From Pseudorhodoferax aquiterrae (GTDB lineage Bacteria > Pseudomonadota > Gammaproteobacteria > Burkholderiales > Burkholderiaceae_C): DNA of 64,000 nt. How positions within the stretch are numbered: the stretch's first letter is position 1; each line of letters opens with the position of its first letter. The stretch lies in NCBI RefSeq assembly GCF_014652235.1, contig NZ_BMYK01000024.1, positions 39,383-103,382 on the forward strand. Direction: 5' to 3'. The position numbers were made by a program, and so were the translations under genes. Shown piece by piece: positions 52,034-61,485 of the stretch. The notes under the pieces were generated by a model, which was not told the DNA's origin, did not search any database, and worked only from the letters and a program-made list of their open reading frames with translations.

Positions 52034-54733
52034 TCAATCCAGTGGCAGCGCGATGCGGATGGTGGTGCCCACGCCATCCGGCCCCGGCAGCGCCTCGACG
52101 CGTCCCATGTGGGCGCCGACGATGCCCTGCACGATGGTCAGGCCCAGACCCGTGCCGTGCTTGCCGCGGTCGCCACGCTCCACGCTGTAGAACATGTCGA
52201 AGATGCGGCGCCGCTCGTCCTCGGGGATGCCGGGCCCCTGGTCGATGGTATCGATGCCCAGCATGCCGTCGTCCAGCCGCCGGGCCAGAACGCGGATGGC
52301 CTGGCCGGGCGGCGAGAACTTGGCGGCGTTCTCCATCACGTTGAACAGCGCCTGCTCGATCAGCGCGGGATGCACGTGCAGCGGGCCCAGGTCGGGCGCA
52401 AGCTGCGTCTGCACCCGCGTGTCGGGCAGGTAGCGCTGCAGCCGGCGCGCGGCCGAGCCGATCAGCTCGTCCACGCCGATCCAGTCGCGCGCCAGCGTCA
52501 GGCCCTGCTGGCCCAGCCGCGTCATGTCCAGCAGGTTCTGGATGTAGCGGTCCAGCCGCTGACCCTCCACGCGGATGGTGTCCAGCAGCTCGGCGCGGTC
52601 TGCCTCGCCCATGTCCTTGCCGAACTGGGCCAGGCTGTCGGCCGAGCCGATCATCGAGGCCAGCGGCGAGCGCAGGTCGTGCGAGACCGAGGACAGCAGG
52701 GCCGAGCGCAGCCGCTCGGTCTCGCCAGACACGCGCGCGGCTTCCAGCTCGGCCACCAGCCGCGTGCGCGAGGCGGCCTGGGCGATGTCTTCGGTCATGC
52801 TCTCGGCCAGGCGCCGCTGCTCGAACGAGAGCCGCGCCATGGCTGGGGGAAAGCGCAGCGCCACCACGCCCAGCGTCTGCGCGCCGTCCTGCAGCGGCAG
52901 GAACCACCAGCTGGACTCGGACAGCGTGTCGGTGTAGCGGCCGCTGGGCTGGCCCTGGCGCTGGGTCCAGGCGGCGGCGCCGTCGTCCTTCTCGGTGAGC
53001 GCGCGGTGCGCGGCTTCGGGTCCGCTGGCATCGCCGATGCGCATCCAGACTTCGGCATGCAGCGTGGACTCCAGCACCGCGGCGCTGGCCGCGATCACCT
53101 GGCCCAGGTCCGCCGCCTTGGACAGCTGGCGCGCCAGCTTCTGCATGGCCGTGGCGTGCGTGTTGGCCGCGCGCAGCGCGGTCACCTGCATGCGCAGCCG
53201 CGAGGCCAGCCGGCCGGCGATCAGTGCAGCCGCCAGGAACAGCAGCACCGTGGCCACGCCGCGCGGCGCGCTGATGACGAAGGTCAGGCGCGGTTCGATG
53301 AAGAAGAAATCGAAGGCGCCGAAGCACAGCACGGCCGTGATGACGGCGGCCACCATGCGCGTGCGCGAGGCCACCAGCATCACCGCCACCAGGAACACGG
53401 GCGAGAGCTCCTGCAGGCCGAGAAAGCGTTCGGCCAGTGCCGCCACGGCGACGGACACCAGCGTGGCGGTGAGGATCAGCGCGGGCTCGCGCGGGGCCAG
53501 CCGCTCGCCAGCCAGGTCCTGGAAGCGGCGCCCGCGCTGGCGTGCGCGCGGTGTGCTCACGATGGTCAGTTCGTAGCGCGCGCCGCGCTGCAGCAGCTGC
53601 TGCGTGAGCGTGCGGTTGAAGATGCGCGCCACCGGCCGCTCGCGCGTGCGGCCGATCACGATGGCCCGGGCACCGCGGGCGGCCGCGGCGTCCAGCAGGG
53701 CCTGCACCACGTCGGTGTTGTGCAGCACCTCGGTCTCGCCGCCCAGGTTGCGCGCCAGCGCGAAGGCCTTGTCCAGCTCCATCTGGCGCTGCTGCTCGGC
53801 GCGCGCGGTGGCGTGGCGCGGTGTGGCCTCGCCGGCCAGGTCGGCGCCGTGCACGGTGGCGTCGGCCGAGTCGCCGGTGTCCACCGTCACCACGGTCCAG
53901 GGCGCGCCGCGGCGCTCGGCGATGCGCGAGCCCGCGCGCACCAGGTATTCGGACTGGCCCTGGCCGTCGATGGCGATCAGCACGTGGCGCTGCAGCGCGA
54001 TGCTGCCGAGCCCGCGCGCGGTGCGCGTCTCGCGCAGGTCGGCGTCCACATGCTCGGACACGGTCTGCATCGCCAGCTCGCGCAGCGCCGTGAGGTTGGA
54101 GGGCGAGAAAAAGGCCTGCAGCGCCTGGGCCGCCTGCTCGGGCAGGTAGACCTTGCCCTGGTTCAGGCGTTCGATGAGCTCGCGGGCCGGCAGGTCGACC
54201 AGGCGGATGTCGCGCAGGCGCTCGAACACCGCATCGGGCACGGTCTCGCTGACGCGGATGCCCGTGATCTGGTGCACCACGTCGTTCAGGCTCTCCAGGT
54301 GCTGGATGTTGACCGTGGTGTAGACGTCGATGCCGGCGTCCAGCAGCTCCTCCACGTCCTGCCAGCGGCGTTCGTGGCGGCTGCCAGGCGCATTGCGGTG
54401 GGCCAGCTCGTCCACCAGCGCGATGGCGGGCTTGCGCGCCAGCAGGCCGTCCAGGTCCATCTCTTCGAGCTGGCGGCCCTGGTACTCCACGCGCTTGCGC
54501 GCGAGCTGGGGCAGGCCCTCGACGAGGGCCAGCGTCTCGGCGCGGCCATGGGTCTCGACGATGCCGATCACCACGTCGATGCCCTGGCGGTGCAGCTCGC
54601 GCGCGCGCGACAGCATGGCGTAGGTCTTGCCCACGCCGGGCGCCGCACCCAGAAACACCGTGAGCCGCCCGGCCGCCTGGCGGCGCAGTGCGCCCATCAG
54701 GGCATCGGCTTGTTCGGTGTTGGCAGCGGACAT
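52034..54733 (-). CDS. kdpD: Sensor histidine kinase KdpD
   Basis: An 899-residue sensor. The N-terminal KdpD domain has Walker A GAAPGVGKTYAML and LVDELAHRNAPGSRH; a UspA-like domain (IVIGRTRER) follows, then four membrane helices (about 400-500), a GAF-like region and the kinase core with phosphorylated His in SSVSHDLRSPLASMIG, N-box and GPGIPEDERRRIFDMFY. All canonical parts are present. In other bacteria phosphorylated PtsN binds KdpD; ptsN is in this window but far away. Confidence 0.97.
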   Translation of the reverse strand: MSAANTEQADALMGALRRQAAGRLTVFLGAAPGVGKTYAMLSRARELHRQGIDVVIGIVETHGRAETLALVEGLPQLARKRVEYQGRQLEEMDLDGLLARKPAIALVDELAHRNAPGSRHERRWQDVEELLDAGIDVYTTVNIQHLESLNDVVHQITGIRVSETVPDAVFERLRDIRLVDLPARELIERLNQGKVYLPEQAAQALQAFFSPSNLTALRELAMQTVSEHVDADLRETRTARGLGSIALQRHVLIAIDGQGQSEYLVRAGSRIAERRGAPWTVVTVDTGDSADATVHGADLAGEATPRHATARAEQQRQMELDKAFALARNLGGETEVLHNTDVVQALLDAAAARGARAIVIGRTRERPVARIFNRTLTQQLLQRGARYELTIVSTPRARQRGRRFQDLAGERLAPREPALILTATLVSVAVAALAERFLGLQELSPVFLVAVMLVASRTRMVAAVITAVLCFGAFDFFFIEPRLTFVISAPRGVATVLLFLAAALIAGRLASRLRMQVTALRAANTHATAMQKLARQLSKAADLGQVIAASAAVLESTLHAEVWMRIGDASGPEAAHRALTEKDDGAAAWTQRQGQPSGRYTDTLSESSWWFLPLQDGAQTLGVVALRFPPAMARLSFEQRRLAESMTEDIAQAASRTRLVAELEAARVSGETERLRSALLSSVSHDLRSPLASMIGSADSLAQFGKDMGEADRAELLDTIRVEGQRLDRYIQNLLDMTRLGQQGLTLARDWIGVDELIGSAARRLQRYLPDTRVQTQLAPDLGPLHVHPALIEQALFNVMENAAKFSPPGQAIRVLARRLDDGMLGIDTIDQGPGIPEDERRRIFDMFYSVERGDRGKHGTGLGLTIVQGIVGAHMGRVEALPGPDGVGTTIRIALPLD

Positions 54734-54762
54734 GGGCCTGGATTCTGGCGCGGTCCGCCCCC

Positions 54763-55404
54763 TCAGCCGCGTGTCGATGCGTCCAGCGCGAGGTTGAGTT
54801 CCAGCACGTTCACGCGCGGCGCGCCCAGCACGCCGAACTGCCTGCCCTGCGTGTGCCGGGCCACCAGCTGCCGCACGGCGTCGGGCGCCAGCCCGCGCAC
54901 GCGCGCCACGCGCGCGACCTGGATGGCCGCGGCCGCGGGGCTGATGTGCGGGTCGATGCCGCCGCCCGACTGCGTGACCAGATCGCTGGGCACGGCCTCG
55001 GGTGCCACGCCTTCGCGCTGGGCCACGGCGGCACGCGCCGCCTCGATGCGCTGGCGCATCTCGGGGTTGGTGCGGGCCTGGTTGCTGCCCGACAGGGCCA
55101 TGAGGTCGTAACTGGCCGCGGACGGGCGCGGCTGGAAGTAGCCCTCGCCCACGAAGGGCTGGGCCACCAGCGTGGAGCCGACGATCTGGCCGTTGCGCTC
55201 GATCAGGCTGCCGTTGGCGCCGGTCGGCGCCACCGCCTGGCCCACGCCCACGCCGGCCAGGGAATAGAGGAAACCGAAGCCGGCCAGCGTGACGATGGCC
55301 AGGCCGATCGCGCCGCGCAGGGCGCCCCGGTTGGCCTCTGCGGGAGCGGTGGCCGCGGTGGTGGCACCGGTCTTGTGCGACAGGGAGTTCATGGCAGTGC
55401 CCAT
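54763..55404 (-). CDS. kdpC: Potassium-transporting ATPase subunit KdpC
   Basis: A 213-residue subunit with one N-terminal membrane helix (GLAIVTLAGFGFLYSLAG) and a periplasmic domain: NGSLIERNGQIVGSTLVAQPF, GYFQPRPSAASYD, SGSNQARTNPE, VPSDLVTQSGGGIDPHISP. It stabilises the KdpFABC complex and assists ATP binding. It lies 29 bases upstream of kdpD in the transcript, after kdpB with 8 bases between them. Confidence 0.96.
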   Translation of the reverse strand: MGTAMNSLSHKTGATTAATAPAEANRGALRGAIGLAIVTLAGFGFLYSLAGVGVGQAVAPTGANGSLIERNGQIVGSTLVAQPFVGEGYFQPRPSAASYDLMALSGSNQARTNPEMRQRIEAARAAVAQREGVAPEAVPSDLVTQSGGGIDPHISPAAAAIQVARVARVRGLAPDAVRQLVARHTQGRQFGVLGAPRVNVLELNLALDASTRG

Positions 55405-55412
55405 GGTGAACC

Positions 55413-57431
55413 TCAGAGGGTGAAGAACGTGGCCAGGATCAGGTCGATCAGCTTGATGCCCACGAAGGGCAGCAGCACGCCGCCCAGGCCGTAGACCAGC
55501 ATGTTGTTGCGCAGCAGCGCGGTGGCGCTGGCCGGCTTGAAGCGCACGCCGCGCAGCGCCAGCGGAATCAGCGCCGGGATGATGATGGCGTTGAAGACCA
55601 GCGCCGACAGCACGGCGCTGTTCGGGCTGTGCAGCTGCATCACGTTGAGCACGGCCATCTGCGGGATGGCGGCCGCGAACAGCGCCGGCAGGATGGCGAA
55701 GTACTTGGACACGTCGTTGGCCAGCGAGAAGGTGGTCAGCGCGCCGCGTGTGATGAGCTGCTGCTTGCCGATCTCCACCACGGCCAGCAGCTTGGCGGGG
55801 TCGGAATCCAGGTCGACCATGTTGCCGGCCTCCTTGGCGGCCTGCGTGCCCGAGTTCATGGCCAGGCCCACGTCGGCCTGGGCCAGGGCCGGCGCATCGT
55901 TGGTGCCGTCGCCCACCATGGCCACCAGGCGGCCACCGGCCTGCTCGGCGCGGATGCGCGCGAGCTTGTCCTCGGGCGTGGCTTCGGCGATGTAGTCGTC
56001 CACCCCGGCATCGGCGGCGATGCTGGCGGCCGTGAGCTTGTTGTCGCCCGTGATCATCACGGTCTTCACGCCCATCTCGCGCAGGCGTGCGAAGCGTTCC
56101 TTAATGCCGCGCTTGATCAAGTCGGACAGCTCGATCACGCCCAGCACATGGCGGCCGTCGCTGACCACCAGCGGCGTGGCGCCCTTGCGCGCCACATCGT
56201 CCACGCGGGCCTGCAGCTCGGCCGGCACGCGGCCGTCCTGCGCCTTGACATGCTTGGCAATCGCATCCAGCGCGCCCTTGCGGATCTGGCGGCCGCCAGG
56301 CAGGTCCACGCCCGACATGCGGGTCTGGGCGGTGAACGGCATGAAGTGCGCACCTTCGGGATCCGCGAGCTTCTCGCCCTTCTCGCGCGCGAGCTTCACG
56401 ACGGACTTGCCCTCGGGCGTGGGGTCGGCCAGCGAGCTCAGCAGCGCGGCCTCGCGCAGCTGCGCGGCGTCGACACCGGCCATCGGGTGGAAGGCCGTGG
56501 CCTGGCGGTCGCCGTAGGTGATGGTGCCGGTCTTGTCCAGCAGCAGCACGTCCACATCGCCGGCCACCTCCACGGCCTTGCCGGACTTGGCCAGCACGTT
56601 GGCCTTGAGCGCGCGGTTCATGCCGGCGATGCCGATGGCCGGCAGCAGCCCACCGATGGTCGTGGGGATCAGGCAGACCAGCAGGGCCACCAGCAGCACC
56701 ACGTTGACCTGCACGTCGACGAAGCCGGCGATGAAGGGCAGGCTGACGACCACGGCCAGGAAGGTGACGGTCATCACGACCAGCAGGATGCCGAGTGCGA
56801 CCTCGTTGGGCGTCTTCTGCCGGTTGGAGCCTTCGACCAGCGCGATCATGCGGTCCAGGAAGCTGTGGCCGGGCTCGGCCGTGACGCGCACGATGATGCG
56901 GTCGGACAGCACCTTGGTGCCGCCGATCACGCCGGAGCGGTCGGTGCCGGCTTCGCGCAGCACGGGCGCGGATTCGCCCGTGACGGCGGCCTCGTTGATG
57001 GTGGCCAGGCCTTCCACGATCTCGCCGTCGGCCGGGATCAGCTGGCCTTCCTCGACGACGACCATGTCGCCCGGACGCAGCGCGGCGGCCGGCACGGTGC
57101 TCTCCTTGCCGTCCTGCAGTCGGCGCGCCACAAGGTCCTTGCGTGCGCTGCGCAGCGAGGCAGCCTGGCCGCGGCCGCGCGCTTCGGCCACGGCTTCGGC
57201 GAAGTTGGCGAACAGCACGGTGGCGAACAGGATCAGCGTCACGGCCCAGCCGAAGCCGGCCGTGGTCCAGCCCGCGAGCGTGGCGACCAGCGTCAGCACG
57301 GTGCCGAGCCAGACCACCGCCATCACGGGGTTCTTGACCACGTGCTGGGGCGCGAGCTTGACGAAGGAGTCGACGATGGCCGGCTTGAAGTCGAAGCCGG
57401 CAGCGGCGGAACCGGATGGTGTGTTGGACAT
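55413..57431 (-). CDS. kdpB: Potassium-transporting ATPase subunit KdpB
   Basis: The 672-residue P-type ATPase subunit that drives K+ import. Hallmarks are the phosphorylated aspartate Asp299 in [13 protein letters not shown], actuator TGES (151-154) and hinge [18 protein letters not shown]. Length and order of about seven membrane helices are normal. It is preceded by kdpA with a 10-base gap. Confidence 0.97.
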   Translation of the reverse strand: MSNTPSGSAAAGFDFKPAIVDSFVKLAPQHVVKNPVMAVVWLGTVLTLVATLAGWTTAGFGWAVTLILFATVLFANFAEAVAEARGRGQAASLRSARKDLVARRLQDGKESTVPAAALRPGDMVVVEEGQLIPADGEIVEGLATINEAAVTGESAPVLREAGTDRSGVIGGTKVLSDRIIVRVTAEPGHSFLDRMIALVEGSNRQKTPNEVALGILLVVMTVTFLAVVVSLPFIAGFVDVQVNVVLLVALLVCLIPTTIGGLLPAIGIAGMNRALKANVLAKSGKAVEVAGDVDVLLLDKTGTITYGDRQATAFHPMAGVDAAQLREAALLSSLADPTPEGKSVVKLAREKGEKLADPEGAHFMPFTAQTRMSGVDLPGGRQIRKGALDAIAKHVKAQDGRVPAELQARVDDVARKGATPLVVSDGRHVLGVIELSDLIKRGIKERFARLREMGVKTVMITGDNKLTAASIAADAGVDDYIAEATPEDKLARIRAEQAGGRLVAMVGDGTNDAPALAQADVGLAMNSGTQAAKEAGNMVDLDSDPAKLLAVVEIGKQQLITRGALTTFSLANDVSKYFAILPALFAAAIPQMAVLNVMQLHSPNSAVLSALVFNAIIIPALIPLALRGVRFKPASATALLRNNMLVYGLGGVLLPFVGIKLIDLILATFFTL

Positions 57432-57441
57432 GGTGCAGTCC

Positions 57442-59172
57442 TTAACGGGCCAGCAGTGCGTTCAGCTGCAGGTGGTCGGCCACGGGGCCCAGCACCAGCA
57501 CCGGCATGAACTGCAACAGCGTGAGGATGATGACGATGCCGATCAGCGTGAGCACGAAGGTCGGCGTTTCGATCTGCAGCGAGCCCGCGCCTTCGGGCGC
57601 GCGGCGCTTGGCGGCCAGCATGGCGGCGATGGCCAGCGGCAGCACCAGACCGGGGAAGCGGCCCAGCGCCAGCGCGAGCACGCAGGACAGGTTCCACCAT
57701 GGCGTGGCGTCGCCCAGGCCTTCGAAGCCAGAACCGTTGTTGGCGAAGGCCGAGGTGTACTCGTAGAACACCTGGCTGATGGCGTGGAAGCCCGGGTTGG
57801 AGTTGCCGGCCAGGCCGGGCACGGCCAGCGCCGTGGCGGTCAGGCCCAGCAGAACGATGGGCTGCAGCAGCACGATGACGGCCAGCAGCTTGACCTCCGG
57901 CCCTTCGATCTTGCGGCCGAACAGCTCGGGCGTTCGGCCCGTCATGAGGCCGGCCAGGAACACCGCCAGCAGCAGGTAGACCAGGAATTGCTGCAGGCCG
58001 CAGCCGATGCCGCCCCAGATGCCGTTGATGAGCATGTTGACCATGGAGACCATGCCGGTCAGCGGCGCGGTGGAGTCCAGCATCGCATTGACCGAGCCGT
58101 TGTTCACCTGGGTCGTGACCGTGGCCCACAGGGCCGAGGCATCGGCGCCCAGGCGCACTTCCTTGCCTTCCATGAGGGCCAGGTCGCTCGCCGTGCCCGA
58201 ATGGCCCTCGGACCACAGCGCCAGGCTGGTGGAGGCGGCGGACATGAGCAGCATGGTGCCGAACACCATGGCGCCGAACCTGCGGCGGCCGGTGAACGGG
58301 CCGATCATGAAGACCACGGACACGGGCACCAGCAGGATGGCCAGCGTCTCCAGGAAGTTCGACAGCGGCGTCGGGTTCTCCAGCGGCACGGCGCTGTTGG
58401 GGCCGTACCAGCCGCCGCCGTTGCTGCCCAGTTGCTTGATGGCCACCATGGGCGCGACCGGGCCGAGCGGGATCTTCTGTTCCTTGAACTCCGCCGAGGC
58501 CTCCACCGGCGTGGCGGTGGGGCCGCCCTGCAGCGTGGCGGGCACGCCTTGCGCGGTCAGCAGCGCCGACAGCACCAGCGCCAACGGCAGCATCACGCGC
58601 ACGCAGCCGCGCACGACGTCGGCCCAGTAGTTGCCCACGTCGACCGTGTCGGCATCGCCGCTGGAGGGCGTGGCGCCGGCCTGGCCTGCCATGGCCTGGC
58701 GGCCACCGAACAGGCCGCGCAGCGTGGCGGCGACCACACCGAGCGCCATCACCGGCGTGACCACCTGCAGGCCGACGATGCCGGTCATCTGCGCCAGGTA
58801 GGACAGCTGGGCCTGGCCCGCGTAGTGCTGCTGGTTGGTGTTGGTCAGGAACGAGACGGTGGTGTGCAGCGCCAGGTCCCAGGTCATGTTGGGCGCGTCG
58901 TTGGGATTGAGCGGCAGCCAGGCCTGGGTCATGAAGATGGCCCAGACGAGGAGCAGCAGCACCCCGTTGCTGAGCAGGAAGGCGGTGGCGTAGCCACGCC
59001 AGCCCATGCCCATCTGCGGGCGCGTGCCGAGCAGGGCGTAGATGGGCCGTTCGATCCACGCGAACAGCGGGTCCGAACGCATGGGCGCGCCGCGCAGCAC
59101 GGCGGCCAGGTAGTGGCCCAGCGGCCAGGCCAGCGCGATGGCCGCGGCGAAGAGAAGCAGGGTTTCAACCAT
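57442..59172 (-). CDS. kdpA: Potassium-transporting ATPase subunit KdpA
   Basis: The 576-residue K+ channel-like subunit, related to TrkH. The four selectivity-filter loops are visible in [38 protein letters not shown] and [13 protein letters not shown]. It is a little longer than E. coli KdpA (557). The start [10 protein letters not shown] is chosen because it begins the first membrane helix and AAGG lies upstream; a longer ORF upstream (FPMPSKACT...) is not. No kdpF gene is visible directly before it. Confidence 0.96.
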   Translation of the reverse strand: MVETLLLFAAAIALAWPLGHYLAAVLRGAPMRSDPLFAWIERPIYALLGTRPQMGMGWRGYATAFLLSNGVLLLLVWAIFMTQAWLPLNPNDAPNMTWDLALHTTVSFLTNTNQQHYAGQAQLSYLAQMTGIVGLQVVTPVMALGVVAATLRGLFGGRQAMAGQAGATPSSGDADTVDVGNYWADVVRGCVRVMLPLALVLSALLTAQGVPATLQGGPTATPVEASAEFKEQKIPLGPVAPMVAIKQLGSNGGGWYGPNSAVPLENPTPLSNFLETLAILLVPVSVVFMIGPFTGRRRFGAMVFGTMLLMSAASTSLALWSEGHSGTASDLALMEGKEVRLGADASALWATVTTQVNNGSVNAMLDSTAPLTGMVSMVNMLINGIWGGIGCGLQQFLVYLLLAVFLAGLMTGRTPELFGRKIEGPEVKLLAVIVLLQPIVLLGLTATALAVPGLAGNSNPGFHAISQVFYEYTSAFANNGSGFEGLGDATPWWNLSCVLALALGRFPGLVLPLAIAAMLAAKRRAPEGAGSLQIETPTFVLTLIGIVIILTLLQFMPVLVLGPVADHLQLNALLAR

Positions 59173-59559
59173 GGTGCAGGCCTTTGAGGGCATGGGGAAC
59201 ATGAGGACCGGGCCGTCGGGTGCGGGCTGCCGTGCCCGCCCGTCGGACCGCTGCCGTCAAGGGCAGCGGCGCGGCCATCTGTGCACCGCACGGTGCGGCG
59301 GTCCCCTGCATGGAGACCAGGTGCTTGGAGCGCATGTTCTTGTTCGCGATCGAATGGCAACAGTGCCGGCCGCCAGTATTCGACGGGGCCCCGTAAAGTC
59401 TCCATTCGCGAAACGGGCGCGCGCGTCAAATCTCCGTCAAATCTGCCGACGGGGCCGGCGCGCGCCGCTCCGGGCATGAAGATTTGATGCCGAATTGACG
59501 GCGCCGCCGGCAGGCCCGGAGGATGATTTCTGCACCTTGGTTTCCGGGTGCCGAGACGC
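59173..59559. promoter_or_regulatory. Divergent kdp / small-membrane-protein control region
   Basis: This 387-base gap has no supported gene. It includes two direct repeats GTCAAATCT at 59425-59433 and 59436-59444 (11-bp period) and an inverted AGATTTGA at 59480-59487, a spacing typical for OmpR-type regulators such as KdpE. On the minus strand TTGACG overlaps the repeat. The kdp leader contains an 8-bp hairpin at 59248-59269 (CCGCTGCC / GGCAGCGG). No KdpF-like peptide was found in the leader. Confidence 0.55.
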
Positions 59560-59697
59560 ATGCCCCAACTCCTGCAAGACCTCGTCTTCGTCCTGATCGT
59601 CGGCCTGTGCTTCGTCGGCTTCCTGCGCTGCACACGCGCCGTTCTGGCGCACCGCGGCGGCAAGCGCAACACCTCGGCCACCGGCCATGGCGAATGA
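59560..59697 (+). CDS. Small single-helix membrane protein (first of three)
   Basis: A 45-residue ORF, MPQLLQDLVFVLIVGLCFVG then a basic end (RCTRAVLAHRGGKRN). One membrane helix is predicted with a basic cytoplasmic tail. The upstream Shine-Dalgarno is weak. It overlaps the next gene by 11 bases. It is reminiscent of tiny subunits of membrane complexes, such as KdpF, but no sequence match was recognised and it lies on the strand opposite kdp. Confidence 0.5.
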   Translation: MPQLLQDLVFVLIVGLCFVGFLRCTRAVLAHRGGKRNTSATGHGE

Positions 59698-59818
59698 ACT
59701 GCTGCCGTTCGCGTTGGCCATGCTGGCCATCGTGCTGCCCTTGCTGCTGGGCTGGGTGCTGGTCACGCTGTCCGCCAAGCGCCAGCGCGGCGAACCGAAG
59801 GCGCCGTCCCCGAAATGA
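59687..59818 (+). CDS. Small single-helix membrane protein (second of three)
   Basis: A 43-residue ORF, MANELLPFALAMLAIVLPLL and a basic tail (SAKRQRGEPKAPSPK). It starts within the end of the first small gene and ends in an ATGA overlap with the third, so all three look translationally coupled. One membrane helix is predicted. No family was recognised. Confidence 0.5.
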   Translation: MANELLPFALAMLAIVLPLLLGWVLVTLSAKRQRGEPKAPSPK

Positions 59819-60159
59819 GCGCGGCGGCCCTGCTGTTCTGGTGCGTCGCCGCGGCGAAGGTGTTGCTGTCCGCACCCATCCAGATCCGCGCCGCACAGGC
59901 GCGCACCCCCGAACGCCTGCGCGAGGCACGCAGCCAGCGCAAGGACGACTGGCTGGCCATGGTGGTCATGGTGCTGGCCCTGCTCTCGGACAACTATCCG
60001 CTCACGGGTTGGGCCTACCTGCAGATCCGCGATGCCATGGGCCAGCCATCGGGCCAGACGCCGAACCTGGCCGGCTGGGTCTACCTGGTGGGAACGGTCA
60101 CACTGGCCTGGCTGGTGCAGCGCAGCTTGCGGCGGCTCGGCACGCCGAGCCATCGCTGA
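59815..60159 (+). CDS. Small hypothetical membrane protein (third of three)
   Basis: A 114-residue protein with three hydrophobic segments (about 2-20, 46-60, 86-103) separated by charged loops, one being basic RTPERLREARSQRKDD. I do not know the family. The four-base start/stop overlap with the preceding tiny ORF supports genuine translation. It faces the convergent DUF3299 gene, 40 bases away. Confidence 0.65.
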   Translation: MSAAALLFWCVAAAKVLLSAPIQIRAAQARTPERLREARSQRKDDWLAMVVMVLALLSDNYPLTGWAYLQIRDAMGQPSGQTPNLAGWVYLVGTVTLAWLVQRSLRRLGTPSHR

Positions 60160-60199
60160 GCACGGCGCAGGCCCAGGGGCCGTCGCTGTCTGAAGGAGG

Positions 60200-60742
60200 T
60201 CAGCGCGCAGGCGCGGCGTAGCGCTCCACGCGCTGCCCCGCCAGCGCGTAGCCGCTGACACCGTGCACGGTGGTGGCGCGCGCCAGTTGCAGCCGGCCGC
60301 TGATCCAGACCGTGTCCATGGTGCTCAGCGACTTGTGGGGCTGGGCCAGCCGCACGTGGACGATCTGGTTGGCAGGTGGCGGCGGCGTGTGGATGCAGGC
60401 GCCGAAATGCGGCACCAGCAGCAACTCGCGCAGGCCCTGTGCGGTGGTCTCCAGCGGCACCACGTAGCCCGGGATGCGGACCGCGGCGCCGTCCAGCGCG
60501 GCGACCAGCGGCGCCTCGTCCCAGACCTTGCGCAGGCGCTGCAGCGCGGCGGCCGCACGCGGGTCGTCGTCGGGCAGGCGGCGCAGATCCGCGCCGGCGC
60601 CGTGGAAATCGGCCCAGGGGTCCCAGTCCCTGGGCAGCAGGTCGTCCCAGGCGATGGTGCGGAAAACGGCTTCCCTGGCGAAGGCCGGCGCCAGCATGGC
60701 GCAGGCCAGGGCCGCGCAGGCGCGGCGGCGCAACAGGTTCAT
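60200..60742 (-). CDS. DUF3299 domain-containing exported protein
   Basis: A 180-residue protein: signal peptide NLLRRRACAALACAMLAPAFA, then the DUF3299 core WDDLLPRDWDP, VRIPGYVVPLET, LLLVPHFGACIHTPPPPANQIVHV and VWISGRL. DUF3299 proteins are periplasmic, often encoded with export systems, with unknown role; the conserved Cys-x-His-x-Pro motif might bind metal. Its start overlaps the stop of the Sel1 gene by 4 bases, so it is the last gene of the transcript. Confidence 0.85.
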   Translation of the reverse strand: MNLLRRRACAALACAMLAPAFAREAVFRTIAWDDLLPRDWDPWADFHGAGADLRRLPDDDPRAAAALQRLRKVWDEAPLVAALDGAAVRIPGYVVPLETTAQGLRELLLVPHFGACIHTPPPPANQIVHVRLAQPHKSLSTMDTVWISGRLQLARATTVHGVSGYALAGQRVERYAAPAR

Positions 60743-61485
60743 GGCGAGGGCTCCTTCGCCGGCGGCGCGAACGGCGCCAGCTTCTTGAACAGCAGCGGGC
60801 CCGCGAAGCTGGGCATGTCGTGCTCGTGGTCGTCGTGCGGGGCCACGCCCTCGCGCGACTTGCGCAGCCACACGCGGGCCAGCGCCGGATCGCGCGCCAC
60901 GCCTTCGCCGCGGTCGTAGGCCCGGCCCAGCGCGCGCTGGGCGCGCGGGTTGCCAGCCTCGGCCGCCTGCTGCAGCCAGTCGATGGCGACACGCATGTCG
61001 CGGCGCACGCCGGTGCCTTCGGCATGGGCCCGGTACAGCGCGTACTGCGCGCGCGAGGCACAGGGGTCGCTCGCGGCCGCGCTGCGCCGGTACCAGCGCA
61101 CGGCCTCGGCCGCGTCCTTGCGGGCGCCGCCCCAGCCGTTCAGGTAGAAATCGCCCAGCATGCACTGGGCTGGTACGGCGCCTTTGGTCGCGGCCTGGTG
61201 GAACCAGTGGAACGCGGCGGCCGGGTCCTTGGGTACCTGGGCGTTGCCGTCCAGGTACAGATAGGCCAGATCGACCTGGGCCTGCAGGTGGCCGAACGCC
61301 GCGGCCTGGCGCAGATGGGCATGGGCCTGCGCCAGGTCGACCACCTGGCCAGTCAGGCCGGCGAAATGGCGGGCCCGGGCGTAAACGGCCTGGGCGTCCA
61401 GCGCTGGCGCCGAGGGCGCAGGCTGGGCCTGGGTGGCGCCGGCCAGCGCCATGCAGGCGGCGAGCAGGGCCTGCCGCATGCGCAT
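60739..61485 (-). CDS. Sel1-repeat (TPR-like) exported protein
   Basis: A 248-residue protein with signal peptide RMRQALLAACMALAGATQAQ and four or five Sel1-like repeats, for example LRQAAAFGHLQAQVDLAYLY, FHQAATKGAVPAQCMLGDFY and LQQAAEAGNPRAQRALGRAYD. Such repeats form a helical scaffold for protein contacts. The tail (HDDHEHDMPSFAGP) is His/Asp-rich. It overlaps the MBL lipoprotein gene by one base and the DUF3299 gene by four. Confidence 0.85.
   Translation of the reverse strand: MRMRQALLAACMALAGATQAQPAPSAPALDAQAVYARARHFAGLTGQVVDLAQAHAHLRQAAAFGHLQAQVDLAYLYLDGNAQVPKDPAAAFHWFHQAATKGAVPAQCMLGDFYLNGWGGARKDAAEAVRWYRRSAAASDPCASRAQYALYRAHAEGTGVRRDMRVAIDWLQQAAEAGNPRAQRALGRAYDRGEGVARDPALARVWLRKSREGVAPHDDHEHDMPSFAGPLLFKKLAPFAPPAKEPSP

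Noticed and set aside
59173..59559. kdpF upstream of kdpA
   Set aside because: No short hydrophobic peptide on the minus strand near kdpA; the frame before kdpA encodes polar sequence.
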